Counted from the stretch's first letter, positions 1-8,757 are shown. The stretch: DNA of 40,410 nucleotides from an uncultured Paracoccaceae bacterium (GCA_937138255.1 CAKZOU010000028.1:1-40410); one strand, 5' to 3'. Numbers and translations are program-made. Notes: generated from the letters alone by a model not told the origin.

Positions 1-57
1 CTGTCTCTCCGCCACTTATCCCTTAAAGGATCAGGTTGGCACGACGCGCTCGCGGGA

Positions 58-495
58 TCAGTTGATCCCGTTTGCCCGCTGCAGTTCCCGCACATAGGCG
101 ATGATCGCCTTCACATCGCCTTGGGTAAAGCCCTCTTGCGGCGGCATATTGCCAAAGGGCCAGTGGTGAGACCGGACGCCATTTTCGACGGCCATCAGGA
201 AGGCATAGTCGGCGTGGTGGGACGGTTCATAGATTTTGTGAACCAGAGGCGGGCCGAAGCCCTTCTTTCCTTCGGCATTCTGGCCGTGGCAGTTGATGCA
301 GGCGCTTTCAAAAGCAATTGCGCCAAGGGCGGCGAGTTCGGAAAGCTCCGGCGGGACGGTGACCTCGACTATCGCGAGACTGTCTGAGCTGGCGTCAGAC
401 TCGGCGGCGTCTTGAGTGTCCGGCCGGAAGGCAAAATAGGTCAGGGTGATCAGTGCCGCAAACGCTGCGGCGGGGATAGCATATCTTTTCATCAT
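58..495 (-). CDS. membrane-anchored class I cytochrome c
   Basis: Small electron-carrier protein of about 145 residues exposed to the periplasm. An N-terminal hydrophobic stretch (about residues 5-22) looks like an uncleaved anchor or signal peptide. A single heme attachment motif CINCH lies in the middle, and a WPFGNMPP segment supplies the likely axial Met. The open frame runs further upstream, but the ATG ATG pair at 490-495 directly precedes the hydrophobic segment and is the sensible start. It lies 44 bases after the His/Cys-rich gene on the same strand, so the two are probably co-transcribed. Partner oxidase or dehydrogenase is unknown; the short length suggests a mobile or tethered shuttle rather than an enzyme subunit. 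Confidence 0.85.
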   Translation of the reverse strand: MMKRYAIPAAAFAALITLTYFAFRPDTQDAAESDASSDSLAIVEVTVPPELSELAALGAIAFESACINCHGQNAEGKKGFGPPLVHKIYEPSHHADYAFLMAVENGVRSHHWPFGNMPPQEGFTQGDVKAIIAYVRELQRANGIN

Positions 496-539
496 GAGTT
501 CCGTATCCAGGGTCGGCGCTGTTGCGCCAATGCAGGGTT

Positions 540-866
540 CTAAAGAAAACCTGCAAGAATACGGGGCGGCTGGGGATCGGCCCCTTGCGACAGAGATCCG
601 GCAGACCATGGCGCCGGCATTTCCGTAATTTGGGCTTCCAACGGAAGTTCCCCCGCCACGACGAAAAGCGGTAGATCAAGATACAACGAACAGATCAGGG
701 CGTGCGGGCAAAGGTCGTGCCCATCAACCGCCTCGGCATCGCAATCAGGGCAGGCATGATGATGCAAGTCCATAGACGCCCCAGCCATATCATGCCCTGC
801 CCCGGCCATCGGGGCCACCAAAACGCCAAAGAGGCACATCAACAGGATTGGAATGAATCTTCGCAC
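540..866 (-). CDS. small secreted His/Cys-rich protein (DUF2946-like)
   Basis: About 108 residues. The likely start is a GTG at 864-866 (VRRFIPILLM...), which places a hydrophobic signal sequence at the N terminus ending near APMAGAGHD; an upstream ATG at 893 would add nine residues. The mature part has an HHHACPDCD cluster followed by GHDLCPHALIC, the kind of His/Cys spacing seen in small periplasmic metal-handling proteins. It resembles the loosely defined DUF2946 group, but I cannot assign a function. It precedes a cytochrome c gene by 44 bases, so a role in copper or heme handling for the periplasm is possible but only inferred. Confidence 0.55.
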   Translation of the reverse strand: MRRFIPILLMCLFGVLVAPMAGAGHDMAGASMDLHHHACPDCDAEAVDGHDLCPHALICSLYLDLPLFVVAGELPLEAQITEMPAPWSAGSLSQGADPQPPRILAGFL

Positions 867-1002
867 GTCACCGCATCTTTCTAGCGGACGCAAGACTGCG
901 GGCTGCGAAAGCGAAGGTCAATGGTTGGTAGGTTCGGCCAGCATCACATCTCGTTGCGTTGGGAAGGCTCTTGCCGCATCTTGAAGGCATGGAGGGTGCA
1001 AG

Positions 1003-1605
1003 ATGAAACGTCTTGTCGGGACACTGTTCCTCGTTTTCGCCCCGCTGGCAGCTGCGGGCTTTGACGCCGCGAGCGCCAACCGGCTGGCCGAAAGCCGCGC
1101 CTGCCGCGAATGCGATCTTTCAGGGCTAGACCTAAGCGGCGCCCGGCTCTGGAAAGCCGAACTCGCCGGGGCCAATCTTTCCGGCGCGGATCTGAGCCGC
1201 GCAAACCTTGGTAATGCCAACCTTTCGGGCGCCGATCTGAGCGGGGCGGTTCTGACCAAAACCTATCTGACCCAAGCCAATCTTGGCGATGCGCGCCTGA
1301 CCGGCGCAGACCTGAGCCAGGCAATCCTGACCGATGCCGACCTTTCCGGCGCCGATTTGTCCGGCGCTCAGATGGCCGGAGCCTATCTTGAACTGGCCAA
1401 TCTTGCGGGCGCCAACCTAGCCGGCGCCGTTTTGACCGGGGCGAATTTCACCTCGGCCAATCTGACTGGCGCCAATCTGAACGGAGCCGATTTCACCGAC
1501 GCTGTGCTGGTCGGCTCCGATCTTGAAGGCGCTACCTTAGAACAGGCCGTCTTCTGTCGGACAATCATGCCCGACGGAACACCCCGTTCCGAGGGCTGCC
1601 CTTAG
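1003..1605 (+). CDS. secreted pentapeptide-repeat protein
   Basis: 200 residues with a clear signal peptide (MKRLVGTLFLVFAPLAAAG) and then about 28 consecutive A(D/N)LxX pentapeptides from about residue 40 to 185, which fold as a right-handed quadrilateral beta helix. A CREC pair precedes the repeat and two further Cys lie near the C terminus, so disulfide capping of the helix is plausible. RBS GGAGGG lies just before the ATG. Biochemical role is unknown; export argues against the gyrase-mimic role of cytoplasmic members such as Qnr. Its stop codon overlaps that of the Pit transporter on the opposite strand (shared TTAG at 1602-1605). Confidence 0.85.
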   Translation: MKRLVGTLFLVFAPLAAAGFDAASANRLAESRACRECDLSGLDLSGARLWKAELAGANLSGADLSRANLGNANLSGADLSGAVLTKTYLTQANLGDARLTGADLSQAILTDADLSGADLSGAQMAGAYLELANLAGANLAGAVLTGANFTSANLTGANLNGADFTDAVLVGSDLEGATLEQAVFCRTIMPDGTPRSEGCP

Positions 1606-3089
1606 CCAAATGCCGCTTCGAGGCCGAAAAAGACCACGGCCGACAGAACCGCGGAGGCGGGCACGGTAATCACCCAAGCCGCAAGGATCGTCATGAAGTG
1701 AGTGCGACGGACAAGCTTGCGCCGCTTGCGCTCTTCCGGCGCGCGCGTCTTTCCCGGTCCCCGCTGCCCCGCAAACTGACGTGCACGGCGTTCTGCATGC
1801 CATTCGCGGAAGAAGCCGACACCAAAGACCCCGCCCACGGCGATATGGGTCGAGCTGACCGGAAGGCCGAGCCAGCTGGCCACGATCACCGTGATCGCCG
1901 CCGAAAGCGCCACGCAATAGGCGCGCATCGGGTTGAGCTTGGTGATCTGGCTACCGACCATGCGGATGAGCTTGGGGCCAAAGAGCACGAGGCCGACCGA
2001 GATGCCGAAAGCACCGATCACCATGACCCAAAGCGGGATATGCACCTTGCCGGCAAACTCGCCGCCGGTCTCGGCAGCGTGGACGATGGCGGCCAGCGGG
2101 CCGACAGCGTTGGCCACATCGTTGGCGCCATGCGCGAATGACAGGAGCGCTGCGGAGATCACCAGCGGCAGGCCGAACAGCACCTTGAGCGAACGATTGC
2201 GGTTCTCAAGGCCGATCGACTTGCGCTTGATGACAGGCGCCGAGAGGAAATACGACAGAACCGCCACGCCAAGGCCGATCAGAAGCGCATTGCCCATTTC
2301 GATTTTGACAAGTTTCGAAAGGCCCTTCAGGGAAAGATACGACGCAAATGCCCCGGCCATGATGGCAACGAGCACAGGCACCCAACGACGCGCAGCAGCG
2401 ATCTTGTCATCCTGATAAATGATAAACTTCTTGATGAAAGCCAGAAATGCGGCGGCGATAACACCGCCCAGAATGGGCGAGATCACCCAACTCGCCGCAA
2501 TCGAACCCATGGTCGGCCAGTTGACCGCGCCAAAACCGGCCGCAGCGATGCCCGCCCCCATAACGCCACCGACGATCGAATGGGTTGTCGACACAGGCGC
2601 GCCGACCCATGTCGCGAGGTTGATCCAAAGGGCCGACGACAGAAGTGCGGCCATCATCGCCCAGATGAAGATACCCGGCCCCGAGACGCTCTCGGGAGAA
2701 ACGATCCCCTTGGAAATGGTCGAAACCACATCGCCACCGGCCAAAAGCGCGCCCGCGCTCTCGAAGATTGCGGCGATCAGGATCGCGCCGCCCATGGTAA
2801 GCGCCTTGGCGCCAACCGCCGGGCCCATGTTGTTGGCCACGTCATTGGCGCCGATGTTGAGCGCCATATAGGCCCCAACTGCGGCCGCAAGAACTACGAT
2901 CCAACGGGTGTTTTCTTCGCCAAAGAGGAGCGTCGCGATCAGAGACGCGACCACCACGAAAACAAGTGAAATCCCAAGACCAACCATCGGCTTCGAGACA
3001 TAGGATGTCGCAGACTCCAGTGCTGCGATCCGGCCGAGGTCGCGATCCAAGGTCTTCCAATGATGGTTCGGTTGGTTGTTGTCGGTCAT
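1602..3089 (-). CDS. pit: inorganic phosphate transporter, PiT family
   Basis: 495-residue multi-spanning membrane protein with the two inverted PiT signatures: GANDVANNMGPAVGAKAL in the N-terminal half and GANDVANAVGPLAA in the C-terminal half. It takes up phosphate (usually as a metal-phosphate complex) with protons or cations. The ATG at 3087-3089 follows a GGGGAATTGGGG stretch; a TTG two codons upstream is less likely. No DUF47 (PhoU-like) partner gene is adjacent, unlike many bacterial pit loci. A PHO-box-like direct repeat lies upstream at 3243-3260. Confidence 0.93.
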   Translation of the reverse strand: MTDNNQPNHHWKTLDRDLGRIAALESATSYVSKPMVGLGISLVFVVVASLIATLLFGEENTRWIVVLAAAVGAYMALNIGANDVANNMGPAVGAKALTMGGAILIAAIFESAGALLAGGDVVSTISKGIVSPESVSGPGIFIWAMMAALLSSALWINLATWVGAPVSTTHSIVGGVMGAGIAAAGFGAVNWPTMGSIAASWVISPILGGVIAAAFLAFIKKFIIYQDDKIAAARRWVPVLVAIMAGAFASYLSLKGLSKLVKIEMGNALLIGLGVAVLSYFLSAPVIKRKSIGLENRNRSLKVLFGLPLVISAALLSFAHGANDVANAVGPLAAIVHAAETGGEFAGKVHIPLWVMVIGAFGISVGLVLFGPKLIRMVGSQITKLNPMRAYCVALSAAITVIVASWLGLPVSSTHIAVGGVFGVGFFREWHAERRARQFAGQRGPGKTRAPEERKRRKLVRRTHFMTILAAWVITVPASAVLSAVVFFGLEAAFG

Positions 3090-3242
3090 CCCCAATTCCC
3101 CGTTTTGGGGGGCGGCAGCCCCTTAAGTAGAAGGAGAGCGAATCTCCCTTGGCTCGTGCCCTACCCTCGCGCCGCCTCAATTTCAAAGATAAACCCTTGG
3201 GGGGGCGCATCTTCACGTCACCCTGAGGCAATCTCACCGCAA

Positions 3243-3260
3243 TTCACAGGCAAGTGACAG
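3243..3260 (-). promoter_or_regulatory. candidate PhoB box upstream of pit
   Basis: Read on the minus strand this is CTGTCAC-N4-CTGTGAA, against the PHO-box consensus of two CTGTCAT heptamers separated by four bases. The first heptamer matches 6 of 7 and the second 5 of 7. It sits about 155 bases before the pit start and 68 bases before msrB. The function is inferred from the match and from the phosphate transporter downstream. Confidence 0.42.
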
Positions 3261-3328
3261 CCGTCAGCGGGCGCTAGACAGACGCGTTGAGCCTCCCCAT
3301 ATCATGTAGCCCAAATGCAGGAGGTTTC

Positions 3329-3775
3329 ATGCCGCGCTATTTCAAAGACCCGGACGCCATCGCCAAGCTCGACGCAGAGGAATTCCGCGTGACCCAGCAA
3401 AACGGGACAGAACGCGCGGGAACCGGCAAGCTTCTGAATAACAAAGCCGCTGGGATCTATGTCGATATCGTTTCCGGCGAGCCGCTTTTTGCGTCTTCGG
3501 ACAAATACGAATCCGGCTGTGGCTGGCCGAGCTTCACGCGGCCTATCGAGCACGCGAATGTCGCCGAGTTGAGCGACCGCTCCTACGGTATGGTCCGAAC
3601 CGAAGTCCGTTCGGCCCATGGCGACAGCCACCTCGGCCACGTCTTCCCCGATGGCCCGCGCGACCGGGGAGGTCTGCGCTATTGCATCAACTCGGCCTCT
3701 CTGCGCTTCATTCCTAAAGACAGAATGGAAGCCGAGGGCTACGGCGAATATCTCGATCAAGTCAAGGAGGTGTGA
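3329..3775 (+). CDS. msrB: peptide-methionine (R)-S-oxide reductase MsrB
   Basis: 148 residues; reduces the R epimer of methionine sulfoxide in oxidised proteins. SGCGWPSF, the GHVFPDGP loop and the catalytic RYCINSASL are all present. The two CxxC pairs that hold structural zinc in most MsrB are replaced ([13 protein letters not shown] and [12 protein letters not shown]), so this is the zinc-free type. The start at 3329 is set by GGAGG eight bases before the ATG; an earlier in-frame ATG at 3287 has no such site. It is followed two bases later by msrA. Confidence 0.95.
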   Translation: MPRYFKDPDAIAKLDAEEFRVTQQNGTERAGTGKLLNNKAAGIYVDIVSGEPLFASSDKYESGCGWPSFTRPIEHANVAELSDRSYGMVRTEVRSAHGDSHLGHVFPDGPRDRGGLRYCINSASLRFIPKDRMEAEGYGEYLDQVKEV

Positions 3776-3777
3776 TC

Positions 3778-4284
3778 ATGGCACAGAAAACGGCAATTCT
3801 CGCGGGCGGATGTTTCTGGGGGATGCAGGATCTGATCCGCAAACGTCCTGGCGTCCTGAAAACCCGTGTGGGCTATACCGGGGGCGATGTCGCCGATGCC
3901 ACCTACCGCAACCACGGCACCCATGCCGAGGGGATCGAGATCGTCTTTGACGACGCGGTGATCAGCTACCGGCAGATTCTGGAATTTTTCTTCCAGATCC
4001 ACGATCCGACCACGCTCAACCGGCAGGGCAACGACCTCGGTATCTCCTACCGCTCGGGCATCTATTATCTCGACGAGGAGCAACACGCCGTGGCGCTCGA
4101 TACGATCGAAGACGTGAATGCCTCTGGCATTTGGCCCGGCAAGGTCGTCACCGAAGTGAAACCCGCAGGCCCCTTCTGGGAAGCAGAGCCCGATCATCAG
4201 GATTATCTCGAACGGTTCCCGAGCGGCTATACCTGCCACTTCGCCCGCCCCGGCTGGGTCTTGCCCAAACGCAAAAGCGCCTAG
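3778..4284 (+). CDS. msrA: peptide-methionine (S)-S-oxide reductase MsrA
   Basis: 168 residues; reduces the S epimer of methionine sulfoxide. The catalytic GGCFWG motif is at the N terminus, GYTGG and the H-x-E-segment follow, and a resolving-type Cys lies in [10 protein letters not shown] near the C terminus. The ATG at 3778 has a perfect AAGGAGG that overlaps the end of msrB, so msrB and msrA are translationally linked as an oxidative-damage repair pair. Its TAG stop and that of rlmE on the other strand share one CTAG (4281-4284). Confidence 0.96.
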   Translation: MAQKTAILAGGCFWGMQDLIRKRPGVLKTRVGYTGGDVADATYRNHGTHAEGIEIVFDDAVISYRQILEFFFQIHDPTTLNRQGNDLGISYRSGIYYLDEEQHAVALDTIEDVNASGIWPGKVVTEVKPAGPFWEAEPDHQDYLERFPSGYTCHFARPGWVLPKRKSA

Positions 4285-4994
4285 CCGCGGAAGCCGGTCG
4301 CGATCACGAATTTCTCTGAGCTGTCCGACCGGCTCGACGGCGGCTTGACGTTGGCCACCTTGTCGAAGCGCTGTTTCAAGAGCTTCTGCAACTCACCCTC
4401 GGCGCCGCCGGCCAGAACCTTGGCGACGAATGTGCCGCCGGGGGTCAGAACGTCGAAGGCGAAATAGGCGGCGGCCTCGCACAAGGCGATGATGCGAATG
4501 TGGTCGGTCTGTTTGTGCCCCGAGCTTGCGGCGGCCATGTCGGACATGACCACATCCGCCGTGCCGCCCAGCCATTCCTTAACCAGAGCGTCAGCTGCAT
4601 CAGCAAGAAAATCGAGTTGGTGGATCTCGGCCCCTGCGATCGGCTCGACTTCCTGCAGGTCGACCCCAAGAACCTTGCCAACCGCCTTGCCGGACTTCTC
4701 GCCAAGCGCATTCACCCGCTTGACCGCCACCTGACACCAGCCGCCGGGGGCGCAGCCCAGATCGACCACCCGCGCGCCGGGCACGAGAAAGCGGTATTTG
4801 TCATCAAGCTCCAAAATCTTGAAGGCCGCACGGCCGCGATAGCCCTCGGCCTTGGCCTGCTTGACATAAGGGTCATTCAACTGCCGCTGTAGCCAACGCG
4901 TTGAAGACAAGGTGCGCCCGCGCGCAGACTTGACCTTGACGGTCAGATCACGCTGGCCGCGTCCCGAAGTATTCTTTGTGGGTTTCTTCACCAT
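4281..4994 (-). CDS. rlmE: 23S rRNA (uridine-2'-O)-methyltransferase RlmE
   Basis: 237 residues of the RrmJ/FtsJ family, which methylates U2552 in the A loop of 23S rRNA late in 50S assembly. A Lys/Arg-rich N terminus is followed by the SAM fold: [28 protein letters not shown] and [12 protein letters not shown], giving the K-D-K-E type active site (Lys near [10 protein letters not shown], Asp in SDMA, Lys in FVAKV, Glu in SSEKF). It lies 15 bases after the Ppx/GppA gene and is probably expressed with it. Confidence 0.95.
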   Translation of the reverse strand: MVKKPTKNTSGRGQRDLTVKVKSARGRTLSSTRWLQRQLNDPYVKQAKAEGYRGRAAFKILELDDKYRFLVPGARVVDLGCAPGGWCQVAVKRVNALGEKSGKAVGKVLGVDLQEVEPIAGAEIHQLDFLADAADALVKEWLGGTADVVMSDMAAASSGHKQTDHIRIIALCEAAAYFAFDVLTPGGTFVAKVLAGGAEGELQKLLKQRFDKVANVKPPSSRSDSSEKFVIATGFRG

Positions 4995-5009
4995 GGCGCG
5001 CCTTTACCC

Positions 5010-6122
5010 CTAAAGCGACGGATCTTCCAAGACCCCGTCTGCGCTCATCTGTGCATAGAGCAAGCCTTCGCGCAGCCCACGGTCGGCCACCGACATCCGA
5101 TCCGTCGGCCAAATCCTCATGAGCGCCTGCAGGATCGCCGCGCCCGACATGATCAATGTCTGCCGGTCCTTGCCGATGCGCGGATCGGCGCGGCGGCCGG
5201 CGGGACCGAGGGCAAGGTAATTGCGGATCACCGTGTCGATCTGGTCGGAGGTCATCCGCAGACCATCGACCTTGGTGCGGTCATAGCGCTTGAGGCCCAA
5301 ATGGCTTGCCGCAACGGTCGTCACCGTGCCGCTGGTACCGATGATCTGAAACCCCTCGCGCACTTGTTCGGCCGCATAGGGCGAGAATTTGGAAAGGTTC
5401 TCTTCGAAATACCAACTCATCAGCGCAAACCGCGCGGCATCGTCTTCAACATCGACGAATTGATCCCGCAGCGTCGCCACGCCAAGCGGCACCGAGATCC
5501 AATCGACCACCCGCGCCGCCGCCATCTCGCTTGGCTCCTGCACGAAACCGCGATGCAGACGCATGATCGCGCCGGGGCGTTCCGCGGCGGGAACGCCCGT
5601 CAGGTCGATCCAGACCAGCTCGGTCGAGCCGCCGCCTATATCGACGACCAGAAGCTGCTCGGTCTTGGGCGAGACCAAGGGCGCGCAAGAGATCACGGCA
5701 AGCCGCGCCTCCTCCTCGGGCGTGATCACCTCGAGCTTCAATCCCGCCTCGCGGCGAATCTGCTGGATGAACTGGGCGCCGTTCTTGGCCCGCCGGCAGG
5801 CCTCGGTCGCCACAAGGCGCATATTCGTGACGTTGTGGCGGCTAAGCTTCTGACGACAGATCCTCAGCGCGTTGATCGTGCGGTTCATCGAGGCGCGGCT
5901 GAGCTTGCCGGTGCTCTCAAGCCCCTGCCCGAGCTGCACCGACTTGGAAAAACTGTCGATCACCTGAAACTGGCTACCCTTGGGTTGGGCAATCAGCATC
6001 CGGCAACTATTCGTGCCCAAATCCAGAGCCGCATAAAGCGGCCCTCGATCAGGCGTTTGAGGCGCGGGGCTCTCGACCGCTTCCGGGAACGCGCCCGCAC
6101 CTTCGGGACGCATGGGCGTCAT
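5010..6122 (-). CDS. Ppx/GppA family exopolyphosphatase or pppGpp phosphohydrolase
   Basis: 370 residues of the ASKHA superfamily. ALDLGTNSCRMLI is the phosphate-1 loop, VDIGGGSTELVWID the phosphate-2 loop and GTSGTVTTVAA the adenosine-like motif. Family members hydrolyse polyphosphate and/or pppGpp; sequence alone does not decide. At this length it lacks the C-terminal HD domain of long Ppx proteins. The ATG at 6122 is preceded by GGAGGG seven bases upstream, better than the ATG at 6137. First gene of a unit with rlmE; the 228-base region to the divergent one-carbon operon holds promoters for both. Confidence 0.88.
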   Translation of the reverse strand: MTPMRPEGAGAFPEAVESPAPQTPDRGPLYAALDLGTNSCRMLIAQPKGSQFQVIDSFSKSVQLGQGLESTGKLSRASMNRTINALRICRQKLSRHNVTNMRLVATEACRRAKNGAQFIQQIRREAGLKLEVITPEEEARLAVISCAPLVSPKTEQLLVVDIGGGSTELVWIDLTGVPAAERPGAIMRLHRGFVQEPSEMAAARVVDWISVPLGVATLRDQFVDVEDDAARFALMSWYFEENLSKFSPYAAEQVREGFQIIGTSGTVTTVAASHLGLKRYDRTKVDGLRMTSDQIDTVIRNYLALGPAGRRADPRIGKDRQTLIMSGAAILQALMRIWPTDRMSVADRGLREGLLYAQMSADGVLEDPSL

Positions 6123-6301
6123 CGTCACGCCCTCCATTTCGTGTTGGATCCAACCTATGCTCCGCGACCTTTCGGCGCAAGGGTTGCTGGCTGTCCTGCC
6201 GCCACGGAATCACCAAAACGGCTTTGCGGGCTGTGACCTCAAGGCAGATGTTGCAATCAGGTCGGTCGCTCCATATTCCCACCATGTCGAAAATCGACCC
6301 T

Positions 6302-6316
6302 GTGTCGCTTTTGGGC
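6302..6316 (+). promoter_or_regulatory. 15-base motif shared with the mttB leader (copy 1)
   Basis: GTGTCGCTTTTGGGC occurs here 34 bases before the first gene of the one-carbon operon and again, inverted, at 37447-37461 upstream of the MttB-family gene. A 13-base inverted repeat, GTCGA-AAA-TCGAC, lies just before it at 6286-6298. Exact identity in two upstream regions of the same predicted pathway suggests a common regulator; the factor is unknown. Confidence 0.4.
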
Positions 6317-6350
6317 CGCGATAGAAGCGAGCAGGAATGAAGGAATCACC

Positions 6351-6647
6351 ATGCCCGACGTCACCATCGTTTACTGGCGCGATATCCCGGCTCAGGTCAT
6401 CGTTGGCCCCGGCCGTCGCGGCGCCAAGGCCCCCCTGCCCGAGCGCTTCGAGCAGGCAATCGACCGCGCCGCGATGAAGGTGGGCGCGTCGGACACCGAT
6501 GCCTATCTGGCCGAATGGCGCAAGGGCGAGCCCTATCCGGTAGAGGGCGATGCCACCGAGATCGCCGCCGCCGAAGCGGCCCGGATCGACCGCGAATATG
6601 ATAAGGAGCGCCTCATCGCGCTTATCGCCAATGACGGCCGGGCCTGA
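6351..6647 (+). CDS. small 'virulence factor' family protein in one-carbon operon
   Basis: 98 residues, soluble, no signal peptide. It resembles a small family labelled only as 'virulence factor' in databases; I recognise it as a usual companion of MetF-like and MtgA-like genes in Rhodobacterales. It begins with a beta-rich stretch (MPDVTIVYWRDIPAQVIVG) and ends in a helical acidic/basic segment (AARIDREYDKERLIALIAND). RBS GAAGGAAT precedes the ATG. It is the first gene of the operon, 37 bases before the reductase start. A role as a partner or stabiliser of the MetF-like enzyme is inferred from the gene order alone. Confidence 0.75.
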   Translation: MPDVTIVYWRDIPAQVIVGPGRRGAKAPLPERFEQAIDRAAMKVGASDTDAYLAEWRKGEPYPVEGDATEIAAAEAARIDREYDKERLIALIANDGRA

Positions 6648-6684
6648 TCGCCCTGCCATGACTGATCGTATCAAGGAGGCCATC

Positions 6685-7614
6685 GTGTCGCTGCTCCCTT
6701 TCCTCAAGAAAAAAGAAACCGCTGAGGTTTCCACCTCCAGCCCCGCGCTCGAGGCCTTCCTGAAAGGCTATTCGATCGAGGTGATGCCGCGCACCGCCGA
6801 GAAGGTCGAGGATTTCCGCGAGCTTCTGCCCAAGGGCACGCGCGTCTATATCGCCAATATCGAGTTCCCGATCGAGGATATGGTCGCCACTGCCAAGCGC
6901 CTGCGCGACGAGGGCTTTGAGCCGATGCCGCACTTCCCCGCGCGGATCATCAAGGACAAGGCCATGCTGGCCGACTGGCTTGCCCGTTATCAGGGCGAAG
7001 CCGGCGTGAGCGAGGGCCTGATCATCGCGGGCAACCCCGCCCAACAGCTTGGCCAGTTCGACTCGTCGATGCAGCTTCTCGAAACCGGCCTTTTCGACAA
7101 GGCAGGCTTCAAGCGCCTCCACATCGCGGGCCACCCCGAGGGCAACAAGGACATTGATCCCGATGGCTCGGACAAGAACGTGATGGACGCCCTGCGCTGG
7201 AAGCAGAAATTCAGCGAGACCACCGACGCCAAGATGGCGCTTGCGACCCAGTTCTGTTTCGAGGCCAAGCCTGTGATCGCATGGGCCAATGCGCTGAAGG
7301 ATGCGGGCATCGACCTGCCGATCCACATCGGCGTGGCGGGCCCCGCCAAGCTGCAGACGCTCATCAAATTCGCCATGGCCTGCGGCGTTGGCCCCTCTCT
7401 GCGCGTTCTGCAGAAACGGGCGATGGATGTCACCAAGCTGCTTTTGCCCTACGAGCCGGACGAGTTCCTGAACGAACTGGCCGCCCACGCCGCCAAGACC
7501 CCCGACTTCAACATCGAACAGGTGCACTTCTTCCCCTTGGGCGGGATCAAGACCAACGCCACCTGGGCCATCGAAAACGGCGGCGCCTCGGCCGTCCCCG
7601 CCTCTCACTCCTAA
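6685..7614 (+). CDS. MetF-like methylenetetrahydrofolate reductase
   Basis: About 309 residues, distant relative of MetF. The MetF pattern is visible: SIEVMPRT (equivalent of SFEFFPP with its catalytic Glu), GLIIAGNPAQQ (equivalent of the LRGD segment), RLHIAGHPEGNK (equivalent of VAAYPExH), TQFCFEAKPV (TQFFFD) and IHIGVAGPAKLQ. It should interconvert methyl-THF and methylene-THF. In this operon the oxidative direction is likely, taking methyl groups delivered by the corrinoid pathway. I prefer the GTG at 6685 because AAGGAGG lies five bases before it; an ATG at 6658 is possible but has no such site. It is followed nine bases later by the corrinoid methyltransferase gene. Confidence 0.85.
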   Translation: MSLLPFLKKKETAEVSTSSPALEAFLKGYSIEVMPRTAEKVEDFRELLPKGTRVYIANIEFPIEDMVATAKRLRDEGFEPMPHFPARIIKDKAMLADWLARYQGEAGVSEGLIIAGNPAQQLGQFDSSMQLLETGLFDKAGFKRLHIAGHPEGNKDIDPDGSDKNVMDALRWKQKFSETTDAKMALATQFCFEAKPVIAWANALKDAGIDLPIHIGVAGPAKLQTLIKFAMACGVGPSLRVLQKRAMDVTKLLLPYEPDEFLNELAAHAAKTPDFNIEQVHFFPLGGIKTNATWAIENGGASAVPASHS

Positions 7615-7623
7615 GGAATACCC

Positions 7624-8697
7624 ATGACCCGCACGATCGTCGAATCCGCGACCAAGACCGCCATCATCGGCTTTGACCAGCCGTTCTGCGTCATTGGCGA
7701 GCGCATCAACCCCACGGGCCGCAAGAAGCTCGCCGCCGAGCTCGAGATGGGCGATTTCTCGACGGTCGAGGCCGATGCGCTGGCGCAGGTCGCCGCAGGT
7801 GCGACCGTGCTCGATATCAACTCGGGCGCTGTCTTCTCCAACAAGATGGCCGAAGACCCGCGCTATGCCGACAACAACTTTGTCGAGCCGCCCCTGATGA
7901 AGGAACTCGTCGAGCGCGTGCAGGCGATCACCGATGCGCCCTTGTGTATCGACTCGTCGGTTCCCGCCGCCCTCGAGGCAGGCCTTGCCGCCGCCAAGGG
8001 TCGCCCGCTTCTGAACTCGGTCACGGGCGAGGAAGAGCGGCTCGAGCTCGTTCTGCCGCTCGTCAAGAAATACAACGTTCCGGTCGTCGCTATCTCGAAC
8101 GACGACACCGGCATTTCCGAAGATCCCGACGTGCGCTTTGCGGTCGCCAAGAAGATCGTCGAGCGCGCCGCCGATTTCGGCATTCCGGCGCATGACATCG
8201 TCGTCGACCCGCTGGTGATGCCGATCGGCGCGATGGGAACGGCCGGCCTTCAGGTCTTTACCCTCGTTCGCCGCCTGCGCGAAGAGCTGGGCGTCAACAC
8301 GACCTGCGGCGCCTCGAATATCTCGTTCGGCCTGCCCAACCGCCACGGCATCAACAACGCCTTCCTGCCGATGGCGATGACCGCAGGCATGACCAGCGCG
8401 ATCATGAACCCGATCGCCTTGCCTGTTCCCGCCTCGAAAATCGCCGAGAAGAAGGCCGAGATCGAAGCCGCCGGCATTTTCCTGCCCGAAGACATGGATG
8501 ACGAGACCTTCTGTCAACTTTTCGGCCTCGGCTCGACCAAGCCGCGCGCAGGCAAGGAAATGGAAGCGATCCGCGCCGCCAACTTCCTCACCAACAACGA
8601 TCCCTCGGGCGGCGAATGGATCCGCTTCAACCGCGCCCCTGCCAAAGACGGTGAAGAGGGCCGCGGTCGCCGTGGTGGCGGACGCCGCCGCGGCTGA
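7624..8697 (+). CDS. methyltetrahydrofolate:corrinoid methyltransferase (MtgA/AcsE type)
   Basis: 357 residues with a pterin-binding TIM barrel: VIGERINPTGRKK at the N terminus, ATVLDINSGAV, LCIDSSVPAALEAG, LLNSVTGEEER, VVAISNDDTG and TTCGASNISFGLPNR. It would transfer methyl groups between a corrinoid protein and THF, as MtgA does in glycine betaine degradation. The last roughly 20 residues form a charged tail ending GRGRRGGGRRRG, which is not part of the barrel. The start has AAGGAA eight bases upstream. A strong terminator closes the operon right after it. No cobalamin-binding protein follows. Confidence 0.88.
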   Translation: MTRTIVESATKTAIIGFDQPFCVIGERINPTGRKKLAAELEMGDFSTVEADALAQVAAGATVLDINSGAVFSNKMAEDPRYADNNFVEPPLMKELVERVQAITDAPLCIDSSVPAALEAGLAAAKGRPLLNSVTGEEERLELVLPLVKKYNVPVVAISNDDTGISEDPDVRFAVAKKIVERAADFGIPAHDIVVDPLVMPIGAMGTAGLQVFTLVRRLREELGVNTTCGASNISFGLPNRHGINNAFLPMAMTAGMTSAIMNPIALPVPASKIAEKKAEIEAAGIFLPEDMDDETFCQLFGLGSTKPRAGKEMEAIRAANFLTNNDPSGGEWIRFNRAPAKDGEEGRGRRGGGRRRG

Positions 8698-8719
8698 TCC
8701 CCTTCAGTCTGCCGCAATT

Positions 8720-8757
8720 GATGCCCGGCGGCCCTGCCCGCCGGGCATCTTTGTTTT
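8720..8757 (+). terminator. rho-independent terminator of the one-carbon operon
   Basis: A perfect 12-bp stem (GATGCCCGGCGG at 8720-8731 with its complement at 8738-8749) closes a six-base loop and is followed by TTTGTTTT. It stands 22 bases after the methyltransferase stop codon. Confidence 0.9.

Noticed and set aside
1003-1605. Tandem repeat or CRISPR-like array in the pentapeptide gene
   Set aside because: The 15-base periodicity is the coding of AxLxx repeats; there are no spacers.
6622-8517. Long open frame of 631 codons on the minus strand
   Set aside because: It is antisense to the MetF-like and MtgA-like genes, has no family motif and reflects high-GC third-position bias. Its apparent Gly/Asp/His-rich composition is typical of such shadows.
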